DNA of 64,000 nucleotides from Stieleria magnilauensis (GTDB lineage: Bacteria; Planctomycetota; Planctomycetia; Pirellulales; Pirellulaceae): contig CP036432.1 in NCBI GenBank assembly GCA_007753675.1, forward strand, positions 780,394 to 844,393, in the 5' to 3' direction. The translations under genes and the position numbers were made by a program. Below the pieces are notes generated by a model. The model did not search any database. It had not been told where the DNA came from and saw nothing but the letters and a program-made list of their open reading frames with translations. Positions 34,297-43,118 of the stretch are shown one piece after another. Numbering within the stretch: position 1 is the first letter of the stretch; every line of letters begins with the position of its first letter.

Positions 34297-35780
34297 TGAG
34301 TGGTGCGGAAAACGAGTCCGAGTTTCGAGACCTGTTGGATTGGTTGACGAAACACACCGGGCTCAAGTTCCGCGAAGACCAACATCGGCACACGATGACG
34401 ACGCTTCGGCGACTGATGAAGATGGATTGCGTTGAGGGCTTTACGGAGTTTCGTCGCCGTTTGGAAAGGAATCCCCAGTTGCTCTCCGACGCGATCGATC
34501 AATTGACCGTCGGTGAAACGTATTTTTTTCGCGAGCACCAACACTTCGAATTCATCCGCCAGGAGGTCATTCCTGATTTCCGTACGCGTTCGGGACATCA
34601 CGAGCCGATTCGCGCTTGGTCGGCGGGATGTGCGACGGGCGAAGAGGCCTATTCCTTGGCGATCGTGTTCACGCAAGAACACGTCTCGTCAACGATTTTG
34701 GCCACGGACCTTTCCTCCGCCGCGATCGAAAAGGCGCAGCGAGCGGTGTTTCGTCCCTGGTCGTTTCGTGGTCAAGCCTCCGATGCGGTCCGCCCCTTCG
34801 TGACCGAGTCCGGGGATCAGTTCACCCTGTCGCAACGCATCAAGAGACGCGTTCAATTTCAGCGGTTGAATTTAGCGGCCAACACGTATCCTTCTTCGGC
34901 CAACGGAACCTGCAACATGGATCTGATTCTGTGTCGCAATGTGCTGATTTATTTCGGGGCCGAGACGGTTCGTGAGATCAGTCGTCGCTTGTTCAAGTCC
35001 CTATCGCCCGGCGGATGGTTGATCACGGCGTCGGGCGATCCACGGCTGGTCGAACATGCCGACTATGAGGTCGTTGCCTGCGATCACGGTGTGTTCTATC
35101 GCCGTCCCCTGGATGCCGAATCGGCGGCGAAAACGGCGGCCAGCGGGCGATCGCGTTCCAGCCCCTTGACGGACTTCGATGCCCGCCAGCGGTCGACCGA
35201 ACGGGCGTCCGAAAGACTGACTGCTCGAACACTGACTGCTCGGACACTGCTTGCCAAGCCACCCTTTCCTGCGCCCGCGGACCCTGTGACGAAACACCTT
35301 GCCTCGGTCACGAGCTTCAACGCCGGCGACGATTTCGGGGAGACGCGTTCGGCGCGGGAACGGGCGGACGATTCCGATGCGTGCCTGGCACAGATTAAAT
35401 TGGTCGCTGCGACGGATCCGGACCGGGCGCTTGAAATCTGTCGCACGGCCACGGTGCGGCATCCGTTGGTGGAAGAGCTGCATTATCTCCATGGAGTCTT
35501 ACTGGCCGATGCGGATCAGCCGCTGATGGCACTCGAATCGATACGAAAGGCGATTTTTCTTAACCGATCTTCGGTGATGTCGCATTTTCTATTTGCGTCC
35601 ATCCAGCGCCGGCAGGGACAATATGTCTCAGCACGCAAACACTTTCGTCGGGTTTGTGAACTGTGCGCCCTCGGGAATCCGAACGATGTGTTGCCGATGT
35701 CCAACGGCGAGACGGTAGCCGATATCGCCGTCGCGGCGCAGTCACAACTGTCACGAATCGAATCGAGGCGAGATCCATGA
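34296..35780 (+). CDS. cheR: CheR methyltransferase with C-terminal TPR-like region (WspC-like)
   Basis: A protein of 494 residues. Seen: the CheR N-terminal helical domain (about 1-75), the SAM-dependent methyltransferase domain with AWSAGCATGEEAYSLA near residue 107 and ILCRNVLIYF, then a variable Ser/Thr/Arg-rich linker (about 270-355). The C-terminal helical repeats (HYLHGVLLADADQPLMALESIRKAIFLN) are of TPR type. Known: it methylates glutamates of the receptor using S-adenosylmethionine, and CheR proteins with TPR tails are typical of Wsp-like pathways. It overlaps cheW upstream and the second cheW downstream by one and four bases, so the genes are translated together. Confidence 0.92.
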   Translation: MSGAENESEFRDLLDWLTKHTGLKFREDQHRHTMTTLRRLMKMDCVEGFTEFRRRLERNPQLLSDAIDQLTVGETYFFREHQHFEFIRQEVIPDFRTRSGHHEPIRAWSAGCATGEEAYSLAIVFTQEHVSSTILATDLSSAAIEKAQRAVFRPWSFRGQASDAVRPFVTESGDQFTLSQRIKRRVQFQRLNLAANTYPSSANGTCNMDLILCRNVLIYFGAETVREISRRLFKSLSPGGWLITASGDPRLVEHADYEVVACDHGVFYRRPLDAESAAKTAASGRSRSSPLTDFDARQRSTERASERLTARTLTARTLLAKPPFPAPADPVTKHLASVTSFNAGDDFGETRSARERADDSDACLAQIKLVAATDPDRALEICRTATVRHPLVEELHYLHGVLLADADQPLMALESIRKAIFLNRSSVMSHFLFASIQRRQGQYVSARKHFRRVCELCALGNPNDVLPMSNGETVADIAVAAQSQLSRIESRRDP

Positions 35781-36397
35781 TGATCAACGAAGGATCGCCC
35801 AGGGAATCATTCGACTGGCAAGGCATCAAGCAGCGTCTATCGCGTGCACAAGAGTCGCTCCGCAGCGCGGAAAACCTGTCCGACGCGCAGATCAAGTCGC
35901 TGATGGCCGAACGGTCGCGGCAACTCGCTCGTGTTCCCGAGCGCGTGATCGATACGAGTGAGTTGATTGAAGTGGTTCGCTTTCGTCTCGGCAGCGAAGA
36001 AGCGGCAATCGAAACGCGATTCGTGCTGGCGCTGATGCAACCGCAGTCGATCACGCCGATTCCCGATACCGATGACTTTTTCTTGGGGCTGACGAATCTG
36101 CGTGGCGAGATCACGGCCATCATCGACTTGGGATGTTTCCTGGGGCTTTCCGGCCAAACCCAACGCGATTCCCAGGTGCTGGTTCTGGGGACGGAAAAAC
36201 CCGAGTGTGCGATTCTGGTGGACGAACTGGAGCACGTGACCACGATCCGCAAACAAGATATCCGTGAACCGAGCGGCGGATTGGGAAGTGTCGTCGATCT
36301 GTTGGTCGGCTGCACCGCCGATGCGGTCATGATTTTAGACGGCGACGCGTTGCTTCGATGCGACCGAATTTACATTGATCAGAACGATCAACCTTGA
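35777..36397 (+). CDS. CheW-like adaptor with N-terminal extension (WspD-like)
   Basis: A protein of 206 residues from the ATG at 35777, which overlaps the cheR stop (ATGA); a second ATG follows at once. Seen: a helical N-terminal extension of about 65 residues ([36 protein letters not shown]) and then a CheW domain with [25 protein letters not shown]. Known: WspD-type adaptors have just such an extension and work with a second, short CheW in one array. The stop overlaps the TTG that I take as the receptor start. Confidence 0.9.
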   Translation: MMINEGSPRESFDWQGIKQRLSRAQESLRSAENLSDAQIKSLMAERSRQLARVPERVIDTSELIEVVRFRLGSEEAAIETRFVLALMQPQSITPIPDTDDFFLGLTNLRGEITAIIDLGCFLGLSGQTQRDSQVLVLGTEKPECAILVDELEHVTTIRKQDIREPSGGLGSVVDLLVGCTADAVMILDGDALLRCDRIYIDQNDQP

Positions 36398-38943
36398 TTG
36401 ACCATCCCCCTTCGATCGAGCATCCCGGCATGAGTTGGTCCGAACGATTTCAATCGATCTCCTTGCGTTGGCAGTTTAGCGCGTTGACGGCGATTGCGAT
36501 TGTCATCTCGATGGCTGCGATGGGACGGATCGCATTCAACCGCAGTCGCGACGTCGTGACGGACATGACGTTGGACAAGATGCGGGCGGAAACCGACGCG
36601 GTCGCCAATCAGATCATGAGCGTCGTCGACCAGACCCGAGCGGACACGCTGACCATCCCCACGTTTCCACCGATCCCCGGAATCGTCAGGTGCTGGGAAA
36701 ACGAGATCAACCCCGGGAAAGATCCGGTCCAAGTCGGATCGACCACCGAACTTTGGATCACCCGGCTGGGGCAAATCGTTTCGGCGCAAATGGCGTTTTA
36801 TCCCGAGCGGATCCGCTGCGCGGTGTATGACGCCGACGGCGAAGGCGTGATGGCGGTGGAGAAGCAGGGAACGTCATCGGTGCTGATCACCGAAGGGATC
36901 GCGGCGATCGCCACGGAAGGGTATTTCTTGTCGGCGGCCGGTCTGAAGCAGGGGCAGGTACACATTTCGCCGATGATCCAAGACCGGTTGGGGAAGGTGG
37001 CCGTTCACTTCTGCACGCCCTTTTTTTCTGCCGGCGCCGGCCGCGACGGGCAGACGCTCAAGGGCATCTTTATCATCACCGTCGATGGGCGTCGACTACT
37101 GGAAAGTGCGGTCGCGTTTAACCCGTCACGAATGGACAGCGACCGGGAATTCGAGAGCCTGAAAATCGAAATTGCTGACGAGTCGATGCAGTTTCTGTAC
37201 TCCAGTGGTGCCGACGCATTTGCACTGTTCAGCCCGTCGATTTTCACTGAGGTCCGCCCCGTCCGCGCCGAACGTCTGGCGCGTCGCAATACCGCGGGAG
37301 CCTATGATCGGGACTTGGACACGTACGCCGAATTCGTCTTGGCTGCGGAGCGACCCGACGGCCGCGGGATGGTGGCGACCTATCGACGGATGTTCTACAA
37401 CGCACCGGAAGACACGAGCCGATTCTGGTTCGTGGCCTTGAGCGAGTACAGCGAGACGTCACTGGCGAGCGTCAATGAATTGGCAACGACCTATGTGGTG
37501 ATCGGATCGATCGTTACCCTCGCCGCCTTGCTGCTGGTGTTCTTTATCGCCAGAAAACTGACCGCTTCGCTGTCGGACCTGTTGGCATCGGCGGACCAAA
37601 TCGCCGCCGGCAATTTGGAAACTGAAATCGCCGTCTCGCACGGGATGGGGGAGGCGGGAAAGCTGGAGTCGTCATTCCGCTCGATGACGGGAAAGCTGAA
37701 CGCGATGATTCGCGAGGCTTCCGATCAACAGGCCCGAACCAAGGCGCTCTTCAATGCGACGGCCGACGGTCTGGTGACAATCGACTCTTCAGGAATCGTC
37801 ACGTCGTTCAACTTGGCCGCCGAAACCTTGTTCGGCTATCGAGCCGATGAGGTGATCGGAAACAACGTTTCGATGTTAACGCCCTCACCGCATCGCGAAC
37901 AACATGACGGTTATCTGCGTCGCTACTTCGCCACCGGCGAGGCCCGAATCATCGGACATGACCGTGAACTCGATGCGGTCCGCAAAGACGGATCGACGTT
38001 CGCGATCTCGCTGCGCGTCTCGGAATTGAAACGCCACGACGAAACGGTCTTCATCGGGCTGATCCAAGACATCACCGCACGCAAGCAGGCCGAAGCCGAA
38101 CGCGTGAAACTGTTCCAGGCCATTCAGAATGCCGTGCATCGATTGGCCGTGGCCACGCAGCAGATCCTCGCGACCACCAGTCAGCAGTCCGCCGGGACAC
38201 AGGAGCAAGCGGCAACGGTGGCCCAGGTCGTGGCGACCGCTGATGAGATTGCGCAGTCCGCGGCACAAGCCGCGTTGCGGGCCGATGACGTCGCCAAGTC
38301 CGCTCGGCATACCGATGAAATCGGCAACGTCGGGCTCCGCGCTATCGAAGATTCGGTCCAAGCGATGGACAAGGTCAAGCTGCAGGTCGAGTCGATCGCC
38401 GACAGCATGTTGTCGCTGGCCGAACGCGCCACCGCGATCGGTGAAATCACCGCGACGGTCAGTGAAATCGCCGAGCAAACCAACGTTCTGGCACTCAACG
38501 CCTCGGTCGAAGCGTCTCGCGCCGGAGAACACGGAAAGGGGTTCGCGGTTGTCGCCGCCGAAGTCAAGTCGTTGGCGCAAGAATCCAAGCGGGCCACCGC
38601 CCAGGTCCGTGTGATCCTGAGCGAAATCCAACAAGCCACCAATGCCGCTGTCCTGTCCACCGAACAGGGAACGCGTACGGTGCACGATGCCAATGAAGTC
38701 ATCGGCCAAGCCGGCGGCACCATTCATTCGCTGGCGACGACGTTGGCCGAGTCCGCGCAAACGGCGTCACAAATATCCGCGACCGCCAATCAACAGGCCG
38801 CTGCCGTGGGACAGCTGAATCACGGGATCCGCAACATTGATACGGTCACCAAACAGAGTGTCGAAGCGATCGGGCATATCGAAGATGCTGCCCGAAACCT
38901 GGCCTCGCTGAGTGACGAATTAGCGTCACTGACCGACCGCTAA
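36394..38943 (+). CDS. Membrane methyl-accepting chemoreceptor with PAS domain
   Basis: A receptor of 849 residues from a TTG start at 36394 that overlaps the preceding stop (TTGA); an ATG at 36430 is the alternative start. Seen: a membrane helix at about 29-46, a large extracytoplasmic sensor region (about 50-360, Cache-like by look), and a second helix at about 363-387 ([20 protein letters not shown]). A HAMP domain follows, then a PAS domain (about 445-565; [22 protein letters not shown]) and the methyl-accepting signalling domain with tip [31 protein letters not shown] domain between HAMP and the signalling helices is unusual and suggests a second, cytoplasmic input such as redox or ligand. 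It is the only receptor in this operon and sits inside it. Confidence 0.93.
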   Translation: MIDHPPSIEHPGMSWSERFQSISLRWQFSALTAIAIVISMAAMGRIAFNRSRDVVTDMTLDKMRAETDAVANQIMSVVDQTRADTLTIPTFPPIPGIVRCWENEINPGKDPVQVGSTTELWITRLGQIVSAQMAFYPERIRCAVYDADGEGVMAVEKQGTSSVLITEGIAAIATEGYFLSAAGLKQGQVHISPMIQDRLGKVAVHFCTPFFSAGAGRDGQTLKGIFIITVDGRRLLESAVAFNPSRMDSDREFESLKIEIADESMQFLYSSGADAFALFSPSIFTEVRPVRAERLARRNTAGAYDRDLDTYAEFVLAAERPDGRGMVATYRRMFYNAPEDTSRFWFVALSEYSETSLASVNELATTYVVIGSIVTLAALLLVFFIARKLTASLSDLLASADQIAAGNLETEIAVSHGMGEAGKLESSFRSMTGKLNAMIREASDQQARTKALFNATADGLVTIDSSGIVTSFNLAAETLFGYRADEVIGNNVSMLTPSPHREQHDGYLRRYFATGEARIIGHDRELDAVRKDGSTFAISLRVSELKRHDETVFIGLIQDITARKQAEAERVKLFQAIQNAVHRLAVATQQILATTSQQSAGTQEQAATVAQVVATADEIAQSAAQAALRADDVAKSARHTDEIGNVGLRAIEDSVQAMDKVKLQVESIADSMLSLAERATAIGEITATVSEIAEQTNVLALNASVEASRAGEHGKGFAVVAAEVKSLAQESKRATAQVRVILSEIQQATNAAVLSTEQGTRTVHDANEVIGQAGGTIHSLATTLAESAQTASQISATANQQAAAVGQLNHGIRNIDTVTKQSVEAIGHIEDAARNLASLSDELASLTDR

Positions 38944-38963
38944 ACCCATGGGAAATCGACCCG

Positions 38964-41927
38964 ATGAACCGTGATCAACTCGTACAGCAACTGATGGCCA
39001 CGTTCCTGGATGAACTGCACGTGCATGTCAGTAGCCTGGGGCGAGATCTGTTGGCGTTGGAGAACAACCTTTCCGCCGACGAAAGGGCCGAGGCCTGGAC
39101 GTCGATTTTTCGCGCCGCCCACAGTCTCAAGGGGGCGTCGGCGGTGGTTCACGTCGATCCGATCCATGTCGCCTGCCACCGGCTGGAAGACATTTTCGAG
39201 CACTATCGCGACTCTGGTCAGACGCTGTCTCAAGAAACGACATCGATTTTGTTGAAGGTCGTCGACGCGATTGAAGAGATCGGCATGCGAATTCGTGCCG
39301 AGCAAGGGATCGAAGGCGCGCCGTTGACCGACATGTTGCCTCAGTTGGAGCGATTGGCCGACCAAGTCACCGGCAAAGACGCGGCTACGGCTGACGTCGA
39401 CACCGCAAGCGAAGCGGCGGAGGACGCGGGGGTTGCAGAATCGGTCGACGAAGACGACGAAGCGTTCGACGACGATGACGATTTTGAGTTTGACGAAAGT
39501 CCGCCGAGTTGCGAGGTGGAGCCGCAGGAAACCGAACGCGAAGCCGCACCCAAAATGCCCCCCATCAACGCGGCATTGCTTCCCGTCTTCCTGGAAGAAC
39601 TCGAAGACCGCTGTGCGAGTCTCAGCCGGGATGCGATTGCGATGGAAAGCGTGACGGATCCTGACGAACGGGTCGAACTGTTGACGAGTTTGTTCCGTTC
39701 GGCACACAGTTTGAAAGGGGCCGCCGGCGTGGTCAAACTCGCGCCGGTCCAAGCCCTGTGCCATCGATTGGAAGATGAATTGGAATCGATCCGCGCGGGG
39801 ACAACGGAATACTCCACACGCACGGCAACCGCGATGCTCGAAGCGGTCGATGTGATTCGCGACTCGGGAAATCAGCTCAAATCGGGCCGCGAGTTGGATC
39901 TGGGCGAGATCGAATCACGGACATCAAGAATCGACGAATTGCTGTCGGGATCGGAGGAGCCGGCGGCGGCCGCTGAGCGTTCGCGGCCTGAAGCCGATGA
40001 CGTCGAAACCGAGTCGGCCCCGCTCAATCCTGCCGCGCCCAAGCAGGTGGCGGAGGCACCGCCGGCGGCGGTCGCGGTCCAGCCCCAAGCCGAGGTCGCT
40101 TCGGGGGCAAAGACCGAGGGAAAGATGCCGCCGACAAAGCGAGTGAAATCCGACCCGGGCGCATCGATTCGAGTTCCCGCGGAGAAGCTCGATGCATTGC
40201 TCTCGCACAGCGGCGAACTGCTCGTGGCCCGTGGTCGGTTGGCATTTCGCGCCAAGGACGCCGCGGCGGTGCGTGACTTGGCCGCGGAACTGCGGGGAAC
40301 CTGGCGTGAGAACGAACAGGCGATGCGTGATTTGGGCGAGCGGACGTTCGACGATCGCGACATCGCCAATCCGCGGCGGATTGCTGCGGTGATCGAGCAC
40401 ACCGCCAGTCGATTGACCGCACTTTCGTCGCGACTGGACGCGCTGGCCAGTGCGATCGAATCGGATAACCGTCTGCTTCAACAAACCTGTGGCCTGTTGG
40501 ATGACGAAGTCTACAACGTGCGAATGTTGCCGTTTTCGGATGCCTGCGGAGGGCTGCAACGGGCCGTGCGTGACATCGCGACCGGTGGCAATAAGAAGAT
40601 CGAGTTGAAAATTGTCGGTGCCGAGGTGGAAGTCGATCGGTCGGTGTTGGAGGGGCTGAAGGATCCGCTTTTGCACCTGGTCCGAAATTCCGCCGATCAC
40701 GGAGTCGAGTCTCCGTCGCAGCGTCAGGGAGCGGGCAAACCGGAGCGGGCAACCATTACGGTTTCGGCGGAACTGCGTGGGGGCCAGGTTCAGGTGCGGG
40801 TCGAAGACGACGGCGGCGGACTGGATCTGCGACGCATTTGCGAGATCGCGCGAAAACGAGACATCGAGGTTCCCGACGATCCGCGAGAACAAGCTCGCTT
40901 GATCTTTGCCCCAGGGTTCTCGACCGCGAAACTGATCACCGACATTTCCGGTCGCGGCGTCGGTTTGGATGTCGTGCAAAGCCAAGTGGAATCCTTGCAC
41001 GGATCGGTCGATGTGTCGTTCAAGCCCGGTCGGGGAACCCGGTTCACGTTGAACGTTCCGCTGACGTTGACCACGATTCGTTCGATGATGGTCAAGGTCG
41101 CCGACCAGACGTACGCGATTCCCACCTCGGCGATTCAGCGTTTGGTGCGTTTCGGCCCCAACGACCTCCGCTCCTCGGCCGGCCGTGATTCTCTGCTTCT
41201 TGGTGAGGCTCCGATGGTGGTCGCGTCGCTGGCCCAGACGTTGCGATTGCCCTCGAAGGGATTGTTGGCGGGGAATGCCACCAAGGGGCTTGCCATCGTG
41301 TTGCAGGTCGCCGACCAGTCCGTCGCGGTGGTCGTGGACGAGGTCTTGTCTGAGCAAGAGGTGTTGGTCAAGAATCTTGGATCGCGGGTACGTCGGCTGC
41401 GGCATTTTTCTGGCTGCACGTTGCTGCCGACGGGCAAGATTGCGTTGGTCATCAACGCGGCCAACGTGGTTCGGACCGCACTGGGGCTGAAGCTGGATCA
41501 GTTGGCGGCATCGCGGACGTCGATGAGCTCGGGCAAACAAAGTGTCGCCGGGCCGGATACCCATGGCAGAACGCTGCTGTTGGCCGAAGACTCGGTCACG
41601 ACACGGGTGCTGTTGCGCAATATCCTGGAATCGGCCGGCTATGAGGTCACGACGGCCGCCGATGGGCAACAAGCGTGGGAGCTGATCCAGGAAAAACCGT
41701 TTGACATTCTCGTCACCGATGTCGATATGCCGAGGATGGACGGATTCGAATTGACCGCGGCGCTGCGCGGTCTGGAATCGGCGGCGGATTTGCCGGTCGT
41801 GCTGGTCACCGCACGCGGCTCCGATGCCGACAAACAGCGGGGCGTTCAGGCCGGCGCGAACGCCTACATCGTGAAAGGAAATTTCGAGCAACAGCATCTG
41901 CTCGAAACCGTCGCCCAACTTATTTAG
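38964..41927 (+). CDS. cheA: Hybrid CheA kinase with two HPt domains and a receiver (WspE-like)
   Basis: A protein of 987 residues. Seen in order: HPt 1 with H53 in AAHSLKGASA; an acidic linker; HPt 2 with H248 in SAHSLKGAAG; an Ala/Glu-rich linker; the dimerisation and HATPase domains (VRNSADHGVE, GRGVGLDVV); a CheW-like P5 domain; and a C-terminal receiver with phospho-acceptor D919 in VTDVDMPRMDGFE. There is no recognisable P2 domain. Known: WspE has one HPt and a receiver. Two HPt domains, each with an intact His, give a possible internal phosphorelay. No separate CheY is encoded here, so the receiver and CheB are the only visible phosphate sinks. Confidence 0.94.
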   Translation: MNRDQLVQQLMATFLDELHVHVSSLGRDLLALENNLSADERAEAWTSIFRAAHSLKGASAVVHVDPIHVACHRLEDIFEHYRDSGQTLSQETTSILLKVVDAIEEIGMRIRAEQGIEGAPLTDMLPQLERLADQVTGKDAATADVDTASEAAEDAGVAESVDEDDEAFDDDDDFEFDESPPSCEVEPQETEREAAPKMPPINAALLPVFLEELEDRCASLSRDAIAMESVTDPDERVELLTSLFRSAHSLKGAAGVVKLAPVQALCHRLEDELESIRAGTTEYSTRTATAMLEAVDVIRDSGNQLKSGRELDLGEIESRTSRIDELLSGSEEPAAAAERSRPEADDVETESAPLNPAAPKQVAEAPPAAVAVQPQAEVASGAKTEGKMPPTKRVKSDPGASIRVPAEKLDALLSHSGELLVARGRLAFRAKDAAAVRDLAAELRGTWRENEQAMRDLGERTFDDRDIANPRRIAAVIEHTASRLTALSSRLDALASAIESDNRLLQQTCGLLDDEVYNVRMLPFSDACGGLQRAVRDIATGGNKKIELKIVGAEVEVDRSVLEGLKDPLLHLVRNSADHGVESPSQRQGAGKPERATITVSAELRGGQVQVRVEDDGGGLDLRRICEIARKRDIEVPDDPREQARLIFAPGFSTAKLITDISGRGVGLDVVQSQVESLHGSVDVSFKPGRGTRFTLNVPLTLTTIRSMMVKVADQTYAIPTSAIQRLVRFGPNDLRSSAGRDSLLLGEAPMVVASLAQTLRLPSKGLLAGNATKGLAIVLQVADQSVAVVVDEVLSEQEVLVKNLGSRVRRLRHFSGCTLLPTGKIALVINAANVVRTALGLKLDQLAASRTSMSSGKQSVAGPDTHGRTLLLAEDSVTTRVLLRNILESAGYEVTTAADGQQAWELIQEKPFDILVTDVDMPRMDGFELTAALRGLESAADLPVVLVTARGSDADKQRGVQAGANAYIVKGNFEQQHLLETVAQLI

Positions 41928-41940
41928 GAAGCCGCAGAGC

Positions 41941-43002
41941 ATGCCGAGGGTCTTGATCGTCGATGACTCACCGACGGCGCGTGAGGTTCTGGCAACCATT
42001 TTGGGATCCGATCCGGACCTGGAGGTGGTCGGTTTTGCCAGGAACGGACGCGAAGGGGTCGCGCAGGTCAAAAAGTTGAAACCCGATGTGGTCACGATGG
42101 ATTTGAACATGCCGGTCATGGACGGCTTTGCCGCAACCCGTGAAATCATGATCGAGGAACCCACGCCGATTGTGATCATTTCCGGGGCCGGTCGAGCCGC
42201 CGAAGTCGAGACGGCGATGGAGACGCTGCGAGCGGGAGCGGTCAACCTGTTGCTCAAACCGGTCGGACCGGCATCCCCGGAATACGACGCCCGTGCAAAG
42301 GAAGTGGTCCGAGTCGTCAAAGCCATGGCAGGTGTCTTTGTCATTCGGCGGCGACGACATCTGATGCCCAAACAGTCCGATCAGGTCCATGCGGTGTCTC
42401 CACCGGACTATCTGACCAAACCACACCGGATCCGCGTGATTGCGATCGCCGCTTCGACCGGTGGGCCGCCCGCGCTGGTTAAAATTCTCGGCGCGCTACC
42501 GACCGATATCTCGGTTCCGGTACTGATTGTCCAGCATATCGCCGACGGATTCATGGACGGTTTTGCGAACTGGTTGGACGAGGTCATCCCGCTGGACGTG
42601 AAGATTGCCAAGGATCATGAGCCCTTGTTGCCGGCGACGGTTTACTTTGCGCCCCAGGATCGACATCTCGGCGTCAGTCAATCACGCATTCGACTCTCCG
42701 ACGCGGCTCCGATCGGCGGCTTCCGTCCCGCCGGAACGCATCTGTTCGAGACCGTCGCCGAGGCGTTCGGCTGCGATGCGGTGGGCGTGATCTTGACCGG
42801 GATGGGCAACGATGGTGTCGAGGGGCTGATGAAAATTCACAACGCCGGCGGCGTGACGATCGCTCAGGACGAAGCTTCGTGCGTGGTGTTCGGGATGCCG
42901 CGTGCCGCCATCGAAGCCGGTGCGGTCGATTCGGTTCTTCCCCTCGATGCGATCGGCCCACGTCTGGACCAATTGGTCGTCAACCGCCCTTCCGGCAATT
43001 GA
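41941..43002 (+). CDS. cheB: CheB receptor methylesterase with receiver domain (WspF-like)
   Basis: A protein of 353 residues, 13 bases after cheA. Seen: a receiver domain with D54 in VTMDLNMPVMDGF, a linker, and the methylesterase domain with the catalytic triad S172 (ASTGGPPAL), H199 (VQHIADGF) and D291 (GMGNDG). Known: phosphorylated CheB removes methyl groups from, or deamidates, the receptor, opposing CheR. All parts needed for adaptation are thus present in this operon. It is the last recognised chemosensory gene; a Ser/Thr kinase begins 116 bases later on the same strand. Confidence 0.95.
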   Translation: MPRVLIVDDSPTAREVLATILGSDPDLEVVGFARNGREGVAQVKKLKPDVVTMDLNMPVMDGFAATREIMIEEPTPIVIISGAGRAAEVETAMETLRAGAVNLLLKPVGPASPEYDARAKEVVRVVKAMAGVFVIRRRRHLMPKQSDQVHAVSPPDYLTKPHRIRVIAIAASTGGPPALVKILGALPTDISVPVLIVQHIADGFMDGFANWLDEVIPLDVKIAKDHEPLLPATVYFAPQDRHLGVSQSRIRLSDAAPIGGFRPAGTHLFETVAEAFGCDAVGVILTGMGNDGVEGLMKIHNAGGVTIAQDEASCVVFGMPRAAIEAGAVDSVLPLDAIGPRLDQLVVNRPSGN

Positions 43003-43118
43003 CGGCGATCGAGGTGGTCATCGATGATGGGCGCAGGATTTGTTACAATCACCAAATCGCGACACGCGGCCGGTCAGACGCCTATGCTGAACTCCAACGT
43101 CAACTTTGGTATGACACG

